The translations under genes were made by a program, and so were the position numbers. Of a DNA stretch of 64,000 nucleotides, positions 46,542-56,019 are shown in pieces (the stretch's first letter is position 1; each line of letters starts with the position of its first letter). The DNA lies in contig JAOACE010000020.1 in NCBI GenBank assembly GCA_026418015.1, positions 1 to 64,000 on the forward strand, written 5' to 3'. The notes beneath the pieces were generated by a model. The model saw only the letters and a list, made by a program, of their open reading frames with translations. It was not told the origin of the DNA and made no database searches. This DNA comes from Leptospiraceae bacterium (GTDB lineage Bacteria > Spirochaetota > Leptospiria > Leptospirales > Leptonemataceae).

Positions 46542-47252
46542 TTAAATATCCAAAAAATTTTTTTCTCTTTTCTTTGTTCTGTCCAAACTTTTTTCGTATC
46601 GCCATTTTTCAATCAATTTATGATTTCCACTTAATAAAATTTCTGGAACCTGCCAACCTTTATATTCTCTTGGTTTTGTATATTGTGGATATTCTATATA
46701 GATTTCATTTTCGTCCGAAAGATCAAAGCTTTCTTCTTTTAGACTTTCTTCTTTTCCTAAAAAACCTGGAATTAACCTCGAAAAAGCATCGATAAAACAA
46801 AGAATTGCAACATCACCAGAATTTAAAATAAAATCTCCAATGGAAAATTCATAATCTACTAAATTATCAAGAATTCTTTGATCAAACCCTTCGTAATACC
46901 CACTAACAAACGTTAAACCGTTAATATTATTTATTGATAATTTTTTATAAAATTCCTTTAATATATTCTGTGTAATTCTTATTCCCGAAGGTGTCATTGC
47001 AATCACTGGATATTTATTTTCCAAAGATTGTAATGCCTTATCAATTGGTTCTATTCTAAGAATCATTCCAGGACCACCACCATATGGTTTATCATCTATT
47101 TTCTTTTTTTTGTTTTTTACAATAGCGAAATCCAACAAATTGATGGTTTTGTAAGTGATTATATTTTTTTTTAAAGCCTTTTGTGGTAATCCAGTAGAAA
47201 AATACGAATGATATCGCTCTGGAAAAATCGTGATAATTTGAAAACTAAACAT
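46542..47252 (-). CDS. trmD: tRNA (guanine-N1)-methyltransferase
   Basis: About 236 residues. Methylates G37 of tRNAs to prevent frameshifting. Motifs are FQIITIFPERYHSYFSTGLP at the start, DDKPYGGGPGMILRIEP, and the knot region FVSGYYEGFDQRI with GDFILNSGDVA. The ATG at 47252 (MFSFQ) overlaps the rimM stop (TAATG); the longer open frame upstream is inside rimM. Confidence 0.94.
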   Translation of the reverse strand: MFSFQIITIFPERYHSYFSTGLPQKALKKNIITYKTINLLDFAIVKNKKKKIDDKPYGGGPGMILRIEPIDKALQSLENKYPVIAMTPSGIRITQNILKEFYKKLSINNINGLTFVSGYYEGFDQRILDNLVDYEFSIGDFILNSGDVAILCFIDAFSRLIPGFLGKEESLKEESFDLSDENEIYIEYPQYTKPREYKGWQVPEILLSGNHKLIEKWRYEKSLDRTKKREKNFLDI

Positions 47253-47896
47253 TATGTATCCAAAAAATACTGCCAATCTTTTACTTCGATAAAATCAATT
47301 TCTCTGATAGATTTACCGGTATAATGAATTCGACAATATTCATCAACAAAAGGGATATAAATTATTTTTTGTGTTTCTTTTAATTCTACTACTAAGATTC
47401 CATGTGCCCCTGTTTCTAAATAGTCGCTCACTTTGCCAATAGGATTTTGTTTTTCGTCCACTACAATTTTTTCTTTTATATCAAAAAAATAAATATCTCT
47501 ATCTTTTTTTATTTTATCTTTGTTTATGCATATCCAACTTCCTATAATATCTTCTCGTAGTGGTTCCATCGTTTCGAAAAATACAATTAAACTTTTTTTT
47601 CGCGTAATTAATTCCTTTAATGTTATTGGTATGATGTTAAATTTTAGGTTTTCTATTATTTCTGGTGTAAATCCAGTATAAGACAAAAAATAATGTTTTT
47701 GGTGGGATATTTCTTTTTCTCTTTTTATTTTAAAATTTGCGCGAAAGGATTTTATCTGTACAAGCCATACATCTACAGGAAAATCCAAACTGTAAATCAC
47801 ATCTCCTTTTGTAGTTAACTTTATATAATTGCGAGTTTCAAAATAATCTTGTATGAATGCTATCGGTAAATAGTTTATTAGTTCCTTTTTATTCAA
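47252..47896 (-). CDS. rimM: Ribosome maturation factor RimM
   Basis: 214 residues. Helps assemble the head of the 30S subunit. A divergent N-terminal domain is followed by the PRC-barrel part (YFFDIKEKIVVDEKQNPIGK, VSDYLETGAHGILVVEL, IYIPFVDEYC). It is longer and less conserved than typical, so the assignment leans also on its place between khpA and trmD. It starts at TTG (47896), two bases after the khpA stop. Confidence 0.88.
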   Translation of the reverse strand: MNKKELINYLPIAFIQDYFETRNYIKLTTKGDVIYSLDFPVDVWLVQIKSFRANFKIKREKEISHQKHYFLSYTGFTPEIIENLKFNIIPITLKELITRKKSLIVFFETMEPLREDIIGSWICINKDKIKKDRDIYFFDIKEKIVVDEKQNPIGKVSDYLETGAHGILVVELKETQKIIYIPFVDEYCRIHYTGKSIREIDFIEVKDWQYFLDT

Positions 47897-47898
47897 CG

Positions 47899-48144
47899 CT
47901 AATCAATAACTTCTAGAATATAATTTTTTTTCTCTCTATTACCAATAGCGCTAACAATGGTACGAAGAGCACGAACTACACTACCATTCTTACCGATCAC
48001 CTTGCCAACATCTTCTTGGTGAACGCGAATCTCAATGATAGTTTCCTTCGTGCCATCAATTCGACTGATTTTTATATCTTCTGGATGATTAACAAGATTT
48101 TTTATTATAAACTCAATGTATTTTTCTGGTGTAAACTTTTGCAT
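47899..48144 (-). CDS. khpA: KH-domain RNA-binding protein KhpA
   Basis: 81 residues, a single KH domain: YIEFIIKNLVNHPEDIKISR, then VGKIGKNGSV-type GKVIGKNGSVVRALRTIVSA with the GxxG loop (IGKNGS). It binds RNA, often with KhpB. The usual position between rpsP and rimM is kept. Confidence 0.94.
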   Translation of the reverse strand: MQKFTPEKYIEFIIKNLVNHPEDIKISRIDGTKETIIEIRVHQEDVGKVIGKNGSVVRALRTIVSAIGNREKKNYILEVID

Positions 48145-48145
48145 T

Positions 48146-48484
48146 TTATTTTACGTTTGTTTCTTTTTTTTGTTGAGATTTAATCCGTTCTTGCACTTTT
48201 CTTTCTTGTTCTTTTTGGATAAACTTAGGTAGCTTAACCCCTGCTTTCTTGAATAAACTTAAAACAGTATCCGTAGGCCATGCTCCTTGATTTAACCAAT
48301 ATTCTGCCCTTTCTAGATTGATTCTATACAATTCTTCTTTTTCTGTTGCGACGGGATTATAAAAACCAACAGATTCAATGTATGCACCATCTCGTCTTTT
48401 TCTAGAATCGACAACTACTATTCTATAAAAAGGCTTTTTTGTTTTTCCGAATCTATGTAATCTTATCTTAACCACGATAACCAT
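48146..48484 (-). CDS. rpsP: 30S ribosomal protein S16
   Basis: 112 residues. Core VVKIRLHRFGKTKKPFYRIV, VDSRKRRDGAYIESVGFYNP, and ERAEYWLNQGAWPTDTV. The C-terminal tail is Lys/Gln-rich. It is the first gene of the operon rpsP-khpA-rimM-trmD-rplS-rnhB. Confidence 0.96.
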   Translation of the reverse strand: MVIVVKIRLHRFGKTKKPFYRIVVVDSRKRRDGAYIESVGFYNPVATEKEELYRINLERAEYWLNQGAWPTDTVLSLFKKAGVKLPKFIQKEQERKVQERIKSQQKKETNVK

Positions 48485-48600
48485 CTTTTTATTTTTTAAT
48501 AATGCGTCAAATAAAAAATATTTAAATGATATTAGTTTTTAATAACAATCATTTTTCCATTTATGTTGACAAAAAGAATAGCAAATATTATTTATAGATG

Positions 48601-48790
48601 AAGGGTTAAGTACTGCTGGGTTAGAGCATAAAAATTTTCTGAGCCTCAAAGATTCTGAGAAGGGATTTCGGGTCCAGTAGTGGATATCATGCTCCAATAA
48701 TGGAGAAGATAGAAGCTATTGGCAGAAAACCCACTTTAACATAAATAGGCTCTCAGAAAATTTTCTCTACCTAAGTGGTCTTAACCCTTT
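48601..48790 (-). ncRNA. ssrS: 6S RNA-like transcript (SsrS)
   Basis: A rod-like RNA of about 190 bases fits this 310-base gap. The outer ends GGGTTAAG/CTTAACCC pair perfectly. A second stem pairs AAAATTTTCTGAG-CCT with its complement near the other end. Then comes a large internal bubble and an apical arm (CCAGTAG/CTATTGG, CTCC/GGAG). This is the 6S plan, and the place beside zapA is that of ssrS in many bacteria. On the minus strand a TATAAT ends six bases before GGGTTAAG, and the small CTCA/TGAG hairpin falls on the 3' side of the bubble, as in E. coli. On the plus strand there is TTGACA at 48566 and a T-run after the stem, so the strand is not certain. Confidence 0.6.
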
Positions 48791-48794
48791 TTTA

Positions 48795-49130
48795 TTATAT
48801 GATTGGATCCCCTAGTATCCCTTCATCAAGTAGCTGAATTAGTTGTCGCGTCTTTGTAATAATTAGTTCTTCTTCTGTTGTCTTATTTCTTTCTTGGAAT
48901 AATTCATCCGCTATATTTAAAGCCGTTAAAACAGCTAACTGAGAAAGCGGAATCTTTTGGTTTAATTGTTGAGAAAGATCCTTCATCTTTGCATCTACAT
49001 AATTTGCAAGCATGATGATATATTCTACACTCGCTTCTTTGCTTTTTAGAGTATATTCTTGACCAAATATCTCTACTTGGACTTTCTCAATTTTTTCTGG
49101 TTTATATGTTTTATTTATTATTGTTTTCAT
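48795..49130 (-). CDS. zapA: Cell division protein ZapA
   Basis: 111 residues. ZapA binds and bundles FtsZ filaments at the division site. The family pattern is EIFGQEYTLKSKEAS-like VEIFGQEYTLKSKEASVEYI, then YVDAKMKDLSQQLN and QLAVLTALNIADELFQE. It overlaps the coiled-coil gene upstream by 20 bases and ends 5 bases before the 6S-like RNA. Confidence 0.88.
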   Translation of the reverse strand: MKTIINKTYKPEKIEKVQVEIFGQEYTLKSKEASVEYIIMLANYVDAKMKDLSQQLNQKIPLSQLAVLTALNIADELFQERNKTTEEELIITKTRQLIQLLDEGILGDPII

Positions 49131-49965
49131 TTTCTTCTATAATTAAAAAATCATCATCTTCTAGCTCAAAAACACCAATATCGTCATCAAGGATAATATC
49201 ATCATCCATGGATAATTTTTTTTCTTCTTTGTGAGCAACAGGTTCTTGTAATTTATTGTCTTCTAATTTTTTTGCTTCGGATAGATCATTTTTTAAGTCC
49301 GAAATCTCTTCTTGGTCTTCTAAAATAACTTCGTCTTCTGCATCTTCTGCAAGAATGATTTCATCTTCATCTTCGTCCAAAACAATAATTTCATCTTCCT
49401 CGACAACTACTGAAGATTTATCTAATTCTTCTTGGACAGCTGATTGTTTAACAAATCCATGCTGTTCTTCTTTTTCCTCTTGCTGTATTACTGGTTTTTC
49501 TAATGGTTTGTCAATTTGTATTTCTACTGAACTTTCATCTTCTTTTTGAGGTACTGCAACATCTTCTTCTACAATTGTTAATTCATCATTAGAGATTGTT
49601 GGCTGTGGACTAACTGTTTGTGTAGAAGTAAAAGAAGAGCTAAAGCTTTTTTTTACATCGCCAGCTACATAATTACTCCCTTCTGCACTAGCTAATTTAG
49701 ATAGTATATCCGAAATTCTTTTTTCTAACAAGGATTCTTTTTGTTTTAGTTCATTTAGCTCTTGATTGGCCTTTTCCAACTGACCTTTTAATGCTTGAAC
49801 ATCTCGTTCCTTTTGTTCCAATGCATTTTTTAATTGATCATGTTCTTCTCTAAGTTTTTGATTTTCGCTTTCTAGTCGGGAATTTTCTGTTCTTAAATCA
49901 CCAATTAATTCTAATGCCCTTACAATTCTGCTTTCTAATTCGTCTAATTGTTCTAGAGTTATCAT
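49111..49965 (-). CDS. ZapB-like coiled-coil protein with acidic tail
   Basis: 284 residues. The N-terminal third (about 1-95) is a continuous coiled coil starting LEQLDELESRIVRALELIGD with LRTENSRLESENQKLREEHD, very like ZapB. The rest is strongly acidic and repetitive, with many DED/EDE and IILDED-type segments, and no known fold. It overlaps zapA by 20 bases, so the two division proteins are translated together. An SD sequence (GGAG) precedes the start, and TTGACG lies further upstream. The acidic tail is unlike ZapB and may be a binding platform. Confidence 0.75.
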   Translation of the reverse strand: MITLEQLDELESRIVRALELIGDLRTENSRLESENQKLREEHDQLKNALEQKERDVQALKGQLEKANQELNELKQKESLLEKRISDILSKLASAEGSNYVAGDVKKSFSSSFTSTQTVSPQPTISNDELTIVEEDVAVPQKEDESSVEIQIDKPLEKPVIQQEEKEEQHGFVKQSAVQEELDKSSVVVEEDEIIVLDEDEDEIILAEDAEDEVILEDQEEISDLKNDLSEAKKLEDNKLQEPVAHKEEKKLSMDDDIILDDDIGVFELEDDDFLIIEENENNNK

Positions 49966-50072
49966 TCTTACTCCTTTTAATAAAAATTTTTATCCCACTA
50001 TATAGTAACGTCAAATAATATTTGATTCGTAAAGAAAAAAATTTCTATTTTTGTTGATTTTGAAAATTTTTT

Positions 50073-50089
50073 GCCCGGAAAAACCGGGC
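50073..50089 (-). terminator. Hairpin after rplT
   Basis: A perfect GCCCGG/CCGGGC stem with a five-base loop sits 12 bases after the rplT stop on the minus strand and ends the infC-rpmI-rplT unit. It is the only GC-rich hairpin in this AT-rich part. On the minus strand the stem is followed by A6T4, so the U-tract is weak; the plus strand has T4 after it. Confidence 0.55.
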
Positions 50090-50101
50090 TTTTCGAAAAA
50101 A

Positions 50102-50446
50102 TTATTTTTTAACTTGTTGAACTAATTGATCGAATGCTTCTGGATGAGAAAATGCAAGATCAGCTAAGGATTTTCTGTTTAATTGGATGTTGGATTTTTT
50201 TAACAGATGAATAAATTGGGAATAAGATAAACCATGTGGTCTTACAGCTGCGTTAATTCTAACTATCCAAAGAGAACGGTAATTTCTCTTTTTTTGTTTT
50301 CGCGAATTATATGCATGTTGTCCTGCATGCATTACAGTACTTTTCGCTACCCTATACAATCTATGTCTTGCTCCCCTGAAGCCCTTAGCAAGTTTTAATA
50401 TTTTTTTTCTTTTTTTATGGTGAATTTTCGTTGTTTTTACTCTCAT
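50102..50446 (-). CDS. rplT: 50S ribosomal protein L20
   Basis: 114 residues with the normal L20 sequence: [40 protein letters not shown] and [21 protein letters not shown]20 is needed early in 50S assembly and in many bacteria represses its own operon. It follows rpmI by 28 bases. Confidence 0.97.
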   Translation of the reverse strand: MRVKTTKIHHKKRKKILKLAKGFRGARHRLYRVAKSTVMHAGQHAYNSRKQKKRNYRSLWIVRINAAVRPHGLSYSQFIHLLKKSNIQLNRKSLADLAFSHPEAFDQLVQQVKK

Positions 50447-50474
50447 AGGAATCTCACTTAAAAATTATTATTAG

Positions 50475-50678
50475 TTATTTTACTAAATAAGGAATCATTG
50501 GTTTTACAAGTTTTAAATTCGTTTTATCTACAAAACCACCTTTTACTAATCTTCTTTTTCTTTTAGAACTTTTATGGCTCAAATTATGATTCTTAAAAGC
50601 CTTTGTTCTTTTTATTTTCCCACTTGCTGTTACTTTAAATCGTTTTGCAGCGGATCGCTTCGTTTTTAATTTAGGCAT
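50475..50678 (-). CDS. rpmI: 50S ribosomal protein L35
   Basis: 67 residues from [20 protein letters not shown] (start 50678; an in-frame ATG three codons earlier is less likely). The C-terminal part reads [20 protein letters not shown]. It lies between infC and rplT, in the standard order. Confidence 0.96.
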   Translation of the reverse strand: MPKLKTKRSAAKRFKVTASGKIKRTKAFKNHNLSHKSSKRKRRLVKGGFVDKTNLKLVKPMIPYLVK

Positions 50679-50748
50679 ATTTTCCATCCATTTTAATGTT
50701 TAAAATATGATTCAAAATTTTTTTGTAGAGAATAATGACAAGTTTTTT

Positions 50749-51294
50749 TTATTTTTTTGGTTTAGGTGCAATGATGGCGTTAATCATTTTTCCATCCAAC
50801 TTTGGTTGCATCTCTACTATACCATATTCTGCTGTATCATTAATAACGCGATTGATGATTTCCATTCCTAATTCGGGATGTGCAGATTGCCTTCCTTTAA
50901 ACTTTAAAGTAATCTTTACTTTATTGCCTTCTTGCAAAAATTCTAGTACCTTTTTTAGCTTGATTTGATAGTCATGATCGCTAATCTGTGGGGTTAATTT
51001 TAGTTCTTTTACTTCTATAACATGTTGTTTTTTTTGTTGTTCTTTCTTCTTTTTGCTTTGTTCGAACTTCCATTTTCCATAATCCATGATCTTACAAACA
51101 GGAGGATCTTGATTCGGAGATATTTCTACTAAATCTAACCCCATTTCGTCAGCTAATTTTAACGCTTCTTGTAAGCTTATAATCCTTGCTCCTTGACCTT
51201 CTACAACAAGCCGAACTTGTTGTGCTTTAATTTGTCGATTGATTCTTAATTGACCGTCGTCTTTTTTATTTTTAAAATTACTCTTACCTTTCAT
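50749..51294 (-). CDS. infC: Translation initiation factor IF-3
   Basis: 181 residues. It binds the 30S subunit and checks start-codon pairing. It has LRINRQIKAQQVRLVVEGQG, LDLVEISPNQDPPVCKIMDY GK-type core in two parts, then VKITLKFKGRQSAHPELG in the C-terminal domain. It has a normal ATG start with an AAGGA ribosome site, instead of the rare AUU start known in enterobacteria, so self-control through the start codon is not indicated. Confidence 0.96.
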   Translation of the reverse strand: MKGKSNFKNKKDDGQLRINRQIKAQQVRLVVEGQGARIISLQEALKLADEMGLDLVEISPNQDPPVCKIMDYGKWKFEQSKKKKEQQKKQHVIEVKELKLTPQISDHDYQIKLKKVLEFLQEGNKVKITLKFKGRQSAHPELGMEIINRVINDTAEYGIVEMQPKLDGKMINAIIAPKPKK

Positions 51295-51386
51295 TTAAAT
51301 TCCTTTTTAAGGTTTATACTCCTTTATAATTTTATAAATTACTTTTTTTATATAAATCGTAAAACATCATCGAATATTTTAGTTTT

Positions 51387-52643
51387 TTAATCAAGTCTAA
51401 ATTTATTCATAGGAAACTGTGTTGTAATTTCTTCTACTTCTTTTTTTAGTTTTGATTTTATTGTTTCGTCATTGATGTTTTCGATTAAATCGCAGATAAT
51501 ATTTCCGATTTTTTTAAATTCATCTTTACCCAAACCTCTGGTAGTTAAAGCTGGTGAACCAAACCTAATCCCACTAGTTATCATAGGTGGATGAGGGTCG
51601 AATGGAATGGTATTCTTATTAGCTGTTATCCCAATGGCATGTAATTCATCAGCTACAACATTTCCAGTCAAACCTTTTTTTCCAACATCTAATAATACAA
51701 TGTGATTATCCGTTCCACCACTTACAACTCTCATTCCTCTTTGCATAAAAGTTTCTGCCAATACCTTCGCATTTTCTATCACTTTTTCGATGTATGTTTT
51801 GTATTCAGGTCTTAATGCTTCTCCAAAGGCAACTGCTTTTGATGCAATCACATGCATCAATGGTCCACCTTGAATTCCAGGGAATACCCTAGAATTGATT
51901 GTTTTTGCAATCTCTTCATCATGAGTCATAATCATACCACCGCGTGGACCTCTTAATGTTTTATGTGTAGTAGTTGTTATAACATGTGCCACACCAACAG
52001 GAGATGGATGATATCCAGCTGCAACAAGTCCAGCAATATGAGCAATATCTGCCATTAGTTTTGCACCAACTTCATCAGCAATTTCTCTAAATTTGTTAAA
52101 ATCAAGAATTCTTGGATAAGCAGAAAATCCAGCGATAATCATTTTTGGCTTATGTTCTTTTGCTAATTGATAGATTTGATCAAAGTCAATCGTTTCTGTA
52201 TCTTTTCTTACTCCATAGAAAATGGGTTGATATAATCTACCTGAATAATTTACTTTCGATCCATGGGTTAAATGTCCTCCATGAGATAAATCCATCCCAA
52301 GAAATGTTTCTCCGGGGTTTAAAAATGCCAAAAATACCGCTGCATTTGCCTGAGCTCCTGAATGGGGCTGAACATTTACAAAATTTACGTTAAATAGCTT
52401 TTTTGCTCTTTCTATGGCTAAGGTTTCGATAGCATCAGCATATTCACAACCATTATAGTATCGTTTATTAGGATAACCTTCTGCATACTTATTCGTTAGA
52501 GTAGATGTATAAGCTTCTAACACAGATTGACTAACAAAATTTTCCGAAGCAATCATTTCTAACGAATTTTCTTGTCTTTTATCTTCTTTTAATAGAATTT
52601 CGTAAACTTCTGGATCTGTGTTATATAAATATCGTTTTAACAT
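51387..52643 (-). CDS. glyA: Serine hydroxymethyltransferase
   Basis: 418 residues. Interconverts serine and glycine with tetrahydrofolate and [48 protein letters not shown] and the PLP lysine in [13 protein letters not shown] are visible. A GGAG ribosome site precedes the ATG. It lies downstream of lplA with a 12-base gap. Confidence 0.97.
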   Translation of the reverse strand: MLKRYLYNTDPEVYEILLKEDKRQENSLEMIASENFVSQSVLEAYTSTLTNKYAEGYPNKRYYNGCEYADAIETLAIERAKKLFNVNFVNVQPHSGAQANAAVFLAFLNPGETFLGMDLSHGGHLTHGSKVNYSGRLYQPIFYGVRKDTETIDFDQIYQLAKEHKPKMIIAGFSAYPRILDFNKFREIADEVGAKLMADIAHIAGLVAAGYHPSPVGVAHVITTTTHKTLRGPRGGMIMTHDEEIAKTINSRVFPGIQGGPLMHVIASKAVAFGEALRPEYKTYIEKVIENAKVLAETFMQRGMRVVSGGTDNHIVLLDVGKKGLTGNVVADELHAIGITANKNTIPFDPHPPMITSGIRFGSPALTTRGLGKDEFKKIGNIICDLIENINDETIKSKLKKEVEEITTQFPMNKFRLD

Positions 52644-52655
52644 TATTATCTCCTT

Positions 52656-53483
52656 TTATAAATTTTCTAAAATAATTTCTTTATATGTATATTTTCCTCT
52701 TAAAATCCATTCAGGATTTTTATAAACATTTTTAACTTTTTTTATTAATATATGCTTCATTTGGTTAAATTCTTCTCTACTTATAAAACGACTTTCTTGA
52801 ATGTTGTAATGTTTTTTTATTTCTTCTAATAAACAATAATAAAACAAAGAAATATCAAAATTTTTAGGAAGCGATGTTAAAAAATCTTTGTGTTTTCTTC
52901 CATTTCGGTATTCGGGTTCTTTAGGTGGATGCATCAATATATTTTCTATTTCTTCTATCACTCTATTATCGAGAATCACGGTTCCATGATGAACGAGAAC
53001 ATTATATTTTCGGAACTGAGAATTTCCAGAAAACTTTTTATATCCATCTTGTGTCTTAATTGCTAAATCTGATAAACCAACATGAAAACTCTTGATATTC
53101 TGTTTTTCTAATGCATTGATCACAAATTTTAATAAAATTTCAAAAGAATCCTTAATGGAATATAATTCTTTATATTTATTTAAATTGAACATGATTGTAT
53201 AATTTAGGTTGCCTTGGGAATGATAGACAGTACCACCACCAGATAATCTTCGAACTAAATAAATTTTATTTTTTGAATTCTGGAAAAAATCATTCAAGAT
53301 TTCTGTTTTTACGTTTTCCATTACTTTATCTGTTCTTCCCAGAACAATCGTAGGAGGATTGAGCCAAAACCTTAAAAGCCCATCAAAATCTTTATTTTTA
53401 CTATAATATTCTGCTAGAACCTCTTCGATGGCAACAGATAGATAGGGACTTCGCACTTTTAAGTCTGGGATTTCTATCAACAT
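52656..53483 (-). CDS. lplA: Lipoate-protein ligase A family protein
   Basis: 275 residues of the biotin/lipoate ligase fold: FWLNPPTIVLGRTDKVMENV, then the lipoyl-AMP binding motif RRLSGGGTVYHSQGNLNYTI, and KKFSGNSQFRKYNVLVHHGT with the catalytic Lys. It attaches lipoate or octanoate to 2-oxoacid dehydrogenases and the glycine cleavage system. It is followed by glyA, and both bear on one-carbon metabolism. Octanoyl-transferase activity (LipM type) is an alternative. Confidence 0.88.
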   Translation of the reverse strand: MLIEIPDLKVRSPYLSVAIEEVLAEYYSKNKDFDGLLRFWLNPPTIVLGRTDKVMENVKTEILNDFFQNSKNKIYLVRRLSGGGTVYHSQGNLNYTIMFNLNKYKELYSIKDSFEILLKFVINALEKQNIKSFHVGLSDLAIKTQDGYKKFSGNSQFRKYNVLVHHGTVILDNRVIEEIENILMHPPKEPEYRNGRKHKDFLTSLPKNFDISLFYYCLLEEIKKHYNIQESRFISREEFNQMKHILIKKVKNVYKNPEWILRGKYTYKEIILENL

Positions 53484-53484
53484 A

Positions 53485-53982
53485 TCATATCCTTTTTTTT
53501 ATTACTAGCAATGTTCCTAAATCCTCTATGTGTTTAAAATAATGATAATCAGACATTTTAGAAATTACGTACAAACCTAACCCTCTATCTCTTATTTCTG
53601 ATAAATCTTTAGGGATTAATTCTTTTGGGTTAAAATTCTTTTTTCCAAAATCCCGAAATCGCATTTCTACGTAGGTATTGTAAAACAGATATTCAAAAAA
53701 AATCCAACCGGAAGAATCATTTTCGTAAGAATGATTAATTATGTTGCTAACAGCTTCGCTTGCAATGATTTTAAGCTCAAAAGATATTTTTGGATCTATA
53801 CCGTAAGATATAGATAATTCATAAACAAAATTTCGGAACGGTTTTAGAAACTTGGGGTTAGAAAGAATTTGCATTCTTATTTTTTGTTTTGTATCTTTTT
53901 TTGTTTCATAATCGAAACCAGATATCAATAAATGTTTTTCTTCCCAATTTTCTTGAACTAAATATTTATTAAGTTGGTTCAT
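53485..53982 (-). CDS. RsbW-like anti-sigma factor kinase
   Basis: 165 residues. A small GHKL ATPase of the anti-sigma type: the N-box is ELKIIASEAVSNIINHSYEN, the G1 region RFRDFGKKNFNPKELI, the G2 region RDRGLGLYVISKMSDY. No membrane part. It would phosphorylate an anti-sigma antagonist or bind a sigma factor. Neither partner is near. It starts in the typA stop (ATGA overlap), ends two bases before lplA, and is thus expressed with translation genes. Confidence 0.85.
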   Translation of the reverse strand: MNQLNKYLVQENWEEKHLLISGFDYETKKDTKQKIRMQILSNPKFLKPFRNFVYELSISYGIDPKISFELKIIASEAVSNIINHSYENDSSGWIFFEYLFYNTYVEMRFRDFGKKNFNPKELIPKDLSEIRDRGLGLYVISKMSDYHYFKHIEDLGTLLVIKKRI

Positions 53983-55850
53983 TTAGCCAAAATTCGAGAC
54001 ATCTTTTTTCTTTCGTTAGGGTCAAGATATTTCTTTCTTAATCTTATATTTAATGGGGTAACTTCTACTAGTTCATCATCTTCTATGTACTCAATCGCTT
54101 GCTCTAAATTGAGCTTTGTTGGAGGCGTTAAACGAATTGCCTCGTCAGAACCGCTTGCTCGAACATTAGTCAATTTCTTTTCTTTACATGGATTTACTTC
54201 TAAATCTCCTTCTCTTGAATGTTCCCCGATAATCATCCCTTTGTATACTTTTGTTCCAGGTTCAATAAAAATTTTACCGCGTTCCTCCAATTGCCATAAG
54301 GCATAAGCAACGGCAACTCCATCAATCATAGATACGAGAACACCATTTACACGATTCGAAATTTGCCCTAAGAAAACATCGTAATGAGAAAACCGAGAAG
54401 AAAAGGCAGCAGTACCCCTACTCTCTGTAATCAAAAAGCTTCTAAAACCAATTAGACTTCTTGTAGGTATAGTGTATACAATCCTGGAGGTACCATGAGA
54501 AAACGTTTCTAAAGATTCCATTATTCCCTTTCTGCGATTTAACTCTTGAATAATATTACCTGTGTAAATTTCTGGCACATCGATTACCACAATTTCGTAA
54601 GGTTCATATTTTTTATTGTTTTCGTCGATTTTTATTATAACTTCTGGTTTAGATAACTGTAATTCGTAGCCTTCTCTTCGTAGAGTTTCTGCTAATAAAG
54701 CCAATTGTAGATCTCCTCGACCTTGTACTTCGAATCGATCTTTTCTTTCTGAATCCTCTATAACGCGAATCGATAAATTGGTTAAAGTTTCTTTTAATAA
54801 CCGCTCTCTTAGATGTCGAGAAGTAATGAATTTTCCTTCTTTTCCTGCGAAAGGAGAATCATTCACAAGAAAATACATAGATACAGTAGGTTCTTCTATT
54901 TCGATTCGAGGTCCTGGAATTACATTACCTGGTATTCCGATAGTATCACCAATTTTAATATCCTCTACACCAACTATACCTACGACATCGCCTGAATATG
55001 CAATTTCTAGTTCGATTCTGTTTAAACCTTCAAACCCAATAATTTTTACAACTTTACCTTTTTGTATTTCTCCTGTTTCGTTTTTGTAGATTTCTATCAA
55101 ATCTCCTTTTTTTAAACTACCCTGAAAAATTCTACCGACACCAATTCTTCCTACGTATTCATCATAGTCCAAATTCATGATTTGCATTTGTAATGTTTGA
55201 TTATTTTTATCTTCCGTAGAAGCAGATGGTACATGTTGAATGATTAAGTCAAGTAAGGGTTCTAACGAATATCCTTGATTTTCTTGTAAAAATTTTTGGA
55301 GTTCTGTTCCAACTTTATCTACTTTTAACGTTGCATAATTTAACTTTGCAGAGGCATAGACAACAGGGAAATCCAATTGTTCGGAGTTTGCACCTAATTC
55401 ATCAAAAAGATCAAAAACTTCGTTTAAGACCTTATCGGGATCGGCAAATTCTCTATCAATTTTATTGATTACCACAATAGGCTTATGACCTAATTTTAGG
55501 CTTTTTGCGAGAACAAAACGTGTTTGCGGCATTGGACCTTCTACTGCATCTACGATTAAAAGAGAGCTATCTGCCATACCTAAAACACGTTCTACTTCCC
55601 CTCCAAAGTCCGAATGACCTGGCGTATCAATTATATTGATTTTATGATTCTTATAAAATATGGATGCATTTTTTGCTTTAATTGTAATACCTTTTTCTCT
55701 TTCTAATTCTAAGTTATCTAATACCCTATCTGTTTCGAATTTTTTTAGTTGTCCAGTTACTTTTAATAACCCATCCACTAAGGTCGTCTTTCCATGATCT
55801 ACATGTGCAATGATGGCTACATTTCTGATATCAATGTATTTTTTATTCAT
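53979..55850 (-). CDS. typA: GTP-binding protein TypA/BipA
   Basis: About 623 residues. Ribosome-associated GTPase. G1 [10 protein letters not shown]2 ERGITIKAK, G3 [15 protein letters not shown], and NKIDR are intact. The C-terminal region ([39 protein letters not shown]) is typical of TypA. The true start is the ATG at 55850; the frame extends to a TTG at 55871. It is the first gene of the unit typA-rsbW-like-lplA-glyA. Confidence 0.96.
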   Translation of the reverse strand: MNKKYIDIRNVAIIAHVDHGKTTLVDGLLKVTGQLKKFETDRVLDNLELEREKGITIKAKNASIFYKNHKINIIDTPGHSDFGGEVERVLGMADSSLLIVDAVEGPMPQTRFVLAKSLKLGHKPIVVINKIDREFADPDKVLNEVFDLFDELGANSEQLDFPVVYASAKLNYATLKVDKVGTELQKFLQENQGYSLEPLLDLIIQHVPSASTEDKNNQTLQMQIMNLDYDEYVGRIGVGRIFQGSLKKGDLIEIYKNETGEIQKGKVVKIIGFEGLNRIELEIAYSGDVVGIVGVEDIKIGDTIGIPGNVIPGPRIEIEEPTVSMYFLVNDSPFAGKEGKFITSRHLRERLLKETLTNLSIRVIEDSERKDRFEVQGRGDLQLALLAETLRREGYELQLSKPEVIIKIDENNKKYEPYEIVVIDVPEIYTGNIIQELNRRKGIMESLETFSHGTSRIVYTIPTRSLIGFRSFLITESRGTAAFSSRFSHYDVFLGQISNRVNGVLVSMIDGVAVAYALWQLEERGKIFIEPGTKVYKGMIIGEHSREGDLEVNPCKEKKLTNVRASGSDEAIRLTPPTKLNLEQAIEYIEDDELVEVTPLNIRLRKKYLDPNERKKMSRILAK

Positions 55851-56019
55851 AAAATTTATACTTAATGTCAATTTTTTTTAATTACTTTTCGATGCAATAA
55901 TAAAAAAATCTTTACGAATATTTAGTAAAAAATTTATTTATTAGTGATTACATAGGATTTTTTTATTTACTTATAAGAGAAATTTTGATATAATTTCGAC
56001 GAAATTAAAATAATAAAAT

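Noticed and set aside
46542-47276. Extended trmD start at 47276
   Set aside because: The added residues lie inside rimM; the conserved TrmD N-terminus starts at the ATG at 47252.
48566-48601. Plus-strand promoter used to set the 6S RNA on the plus strand
   Set aside because: TTGACA and a T-run are real signals, but zapA synteny, a perfect TATAAT and the bubble hairpin position favour the minus strand. Kept as an open alternative in the findings.
55864-55869. TTGACA before typA as a leaderless promoter
   Set aside because: It is only about 21 bases from the ATG at 55850, so the transcription start would fall inside the gene.
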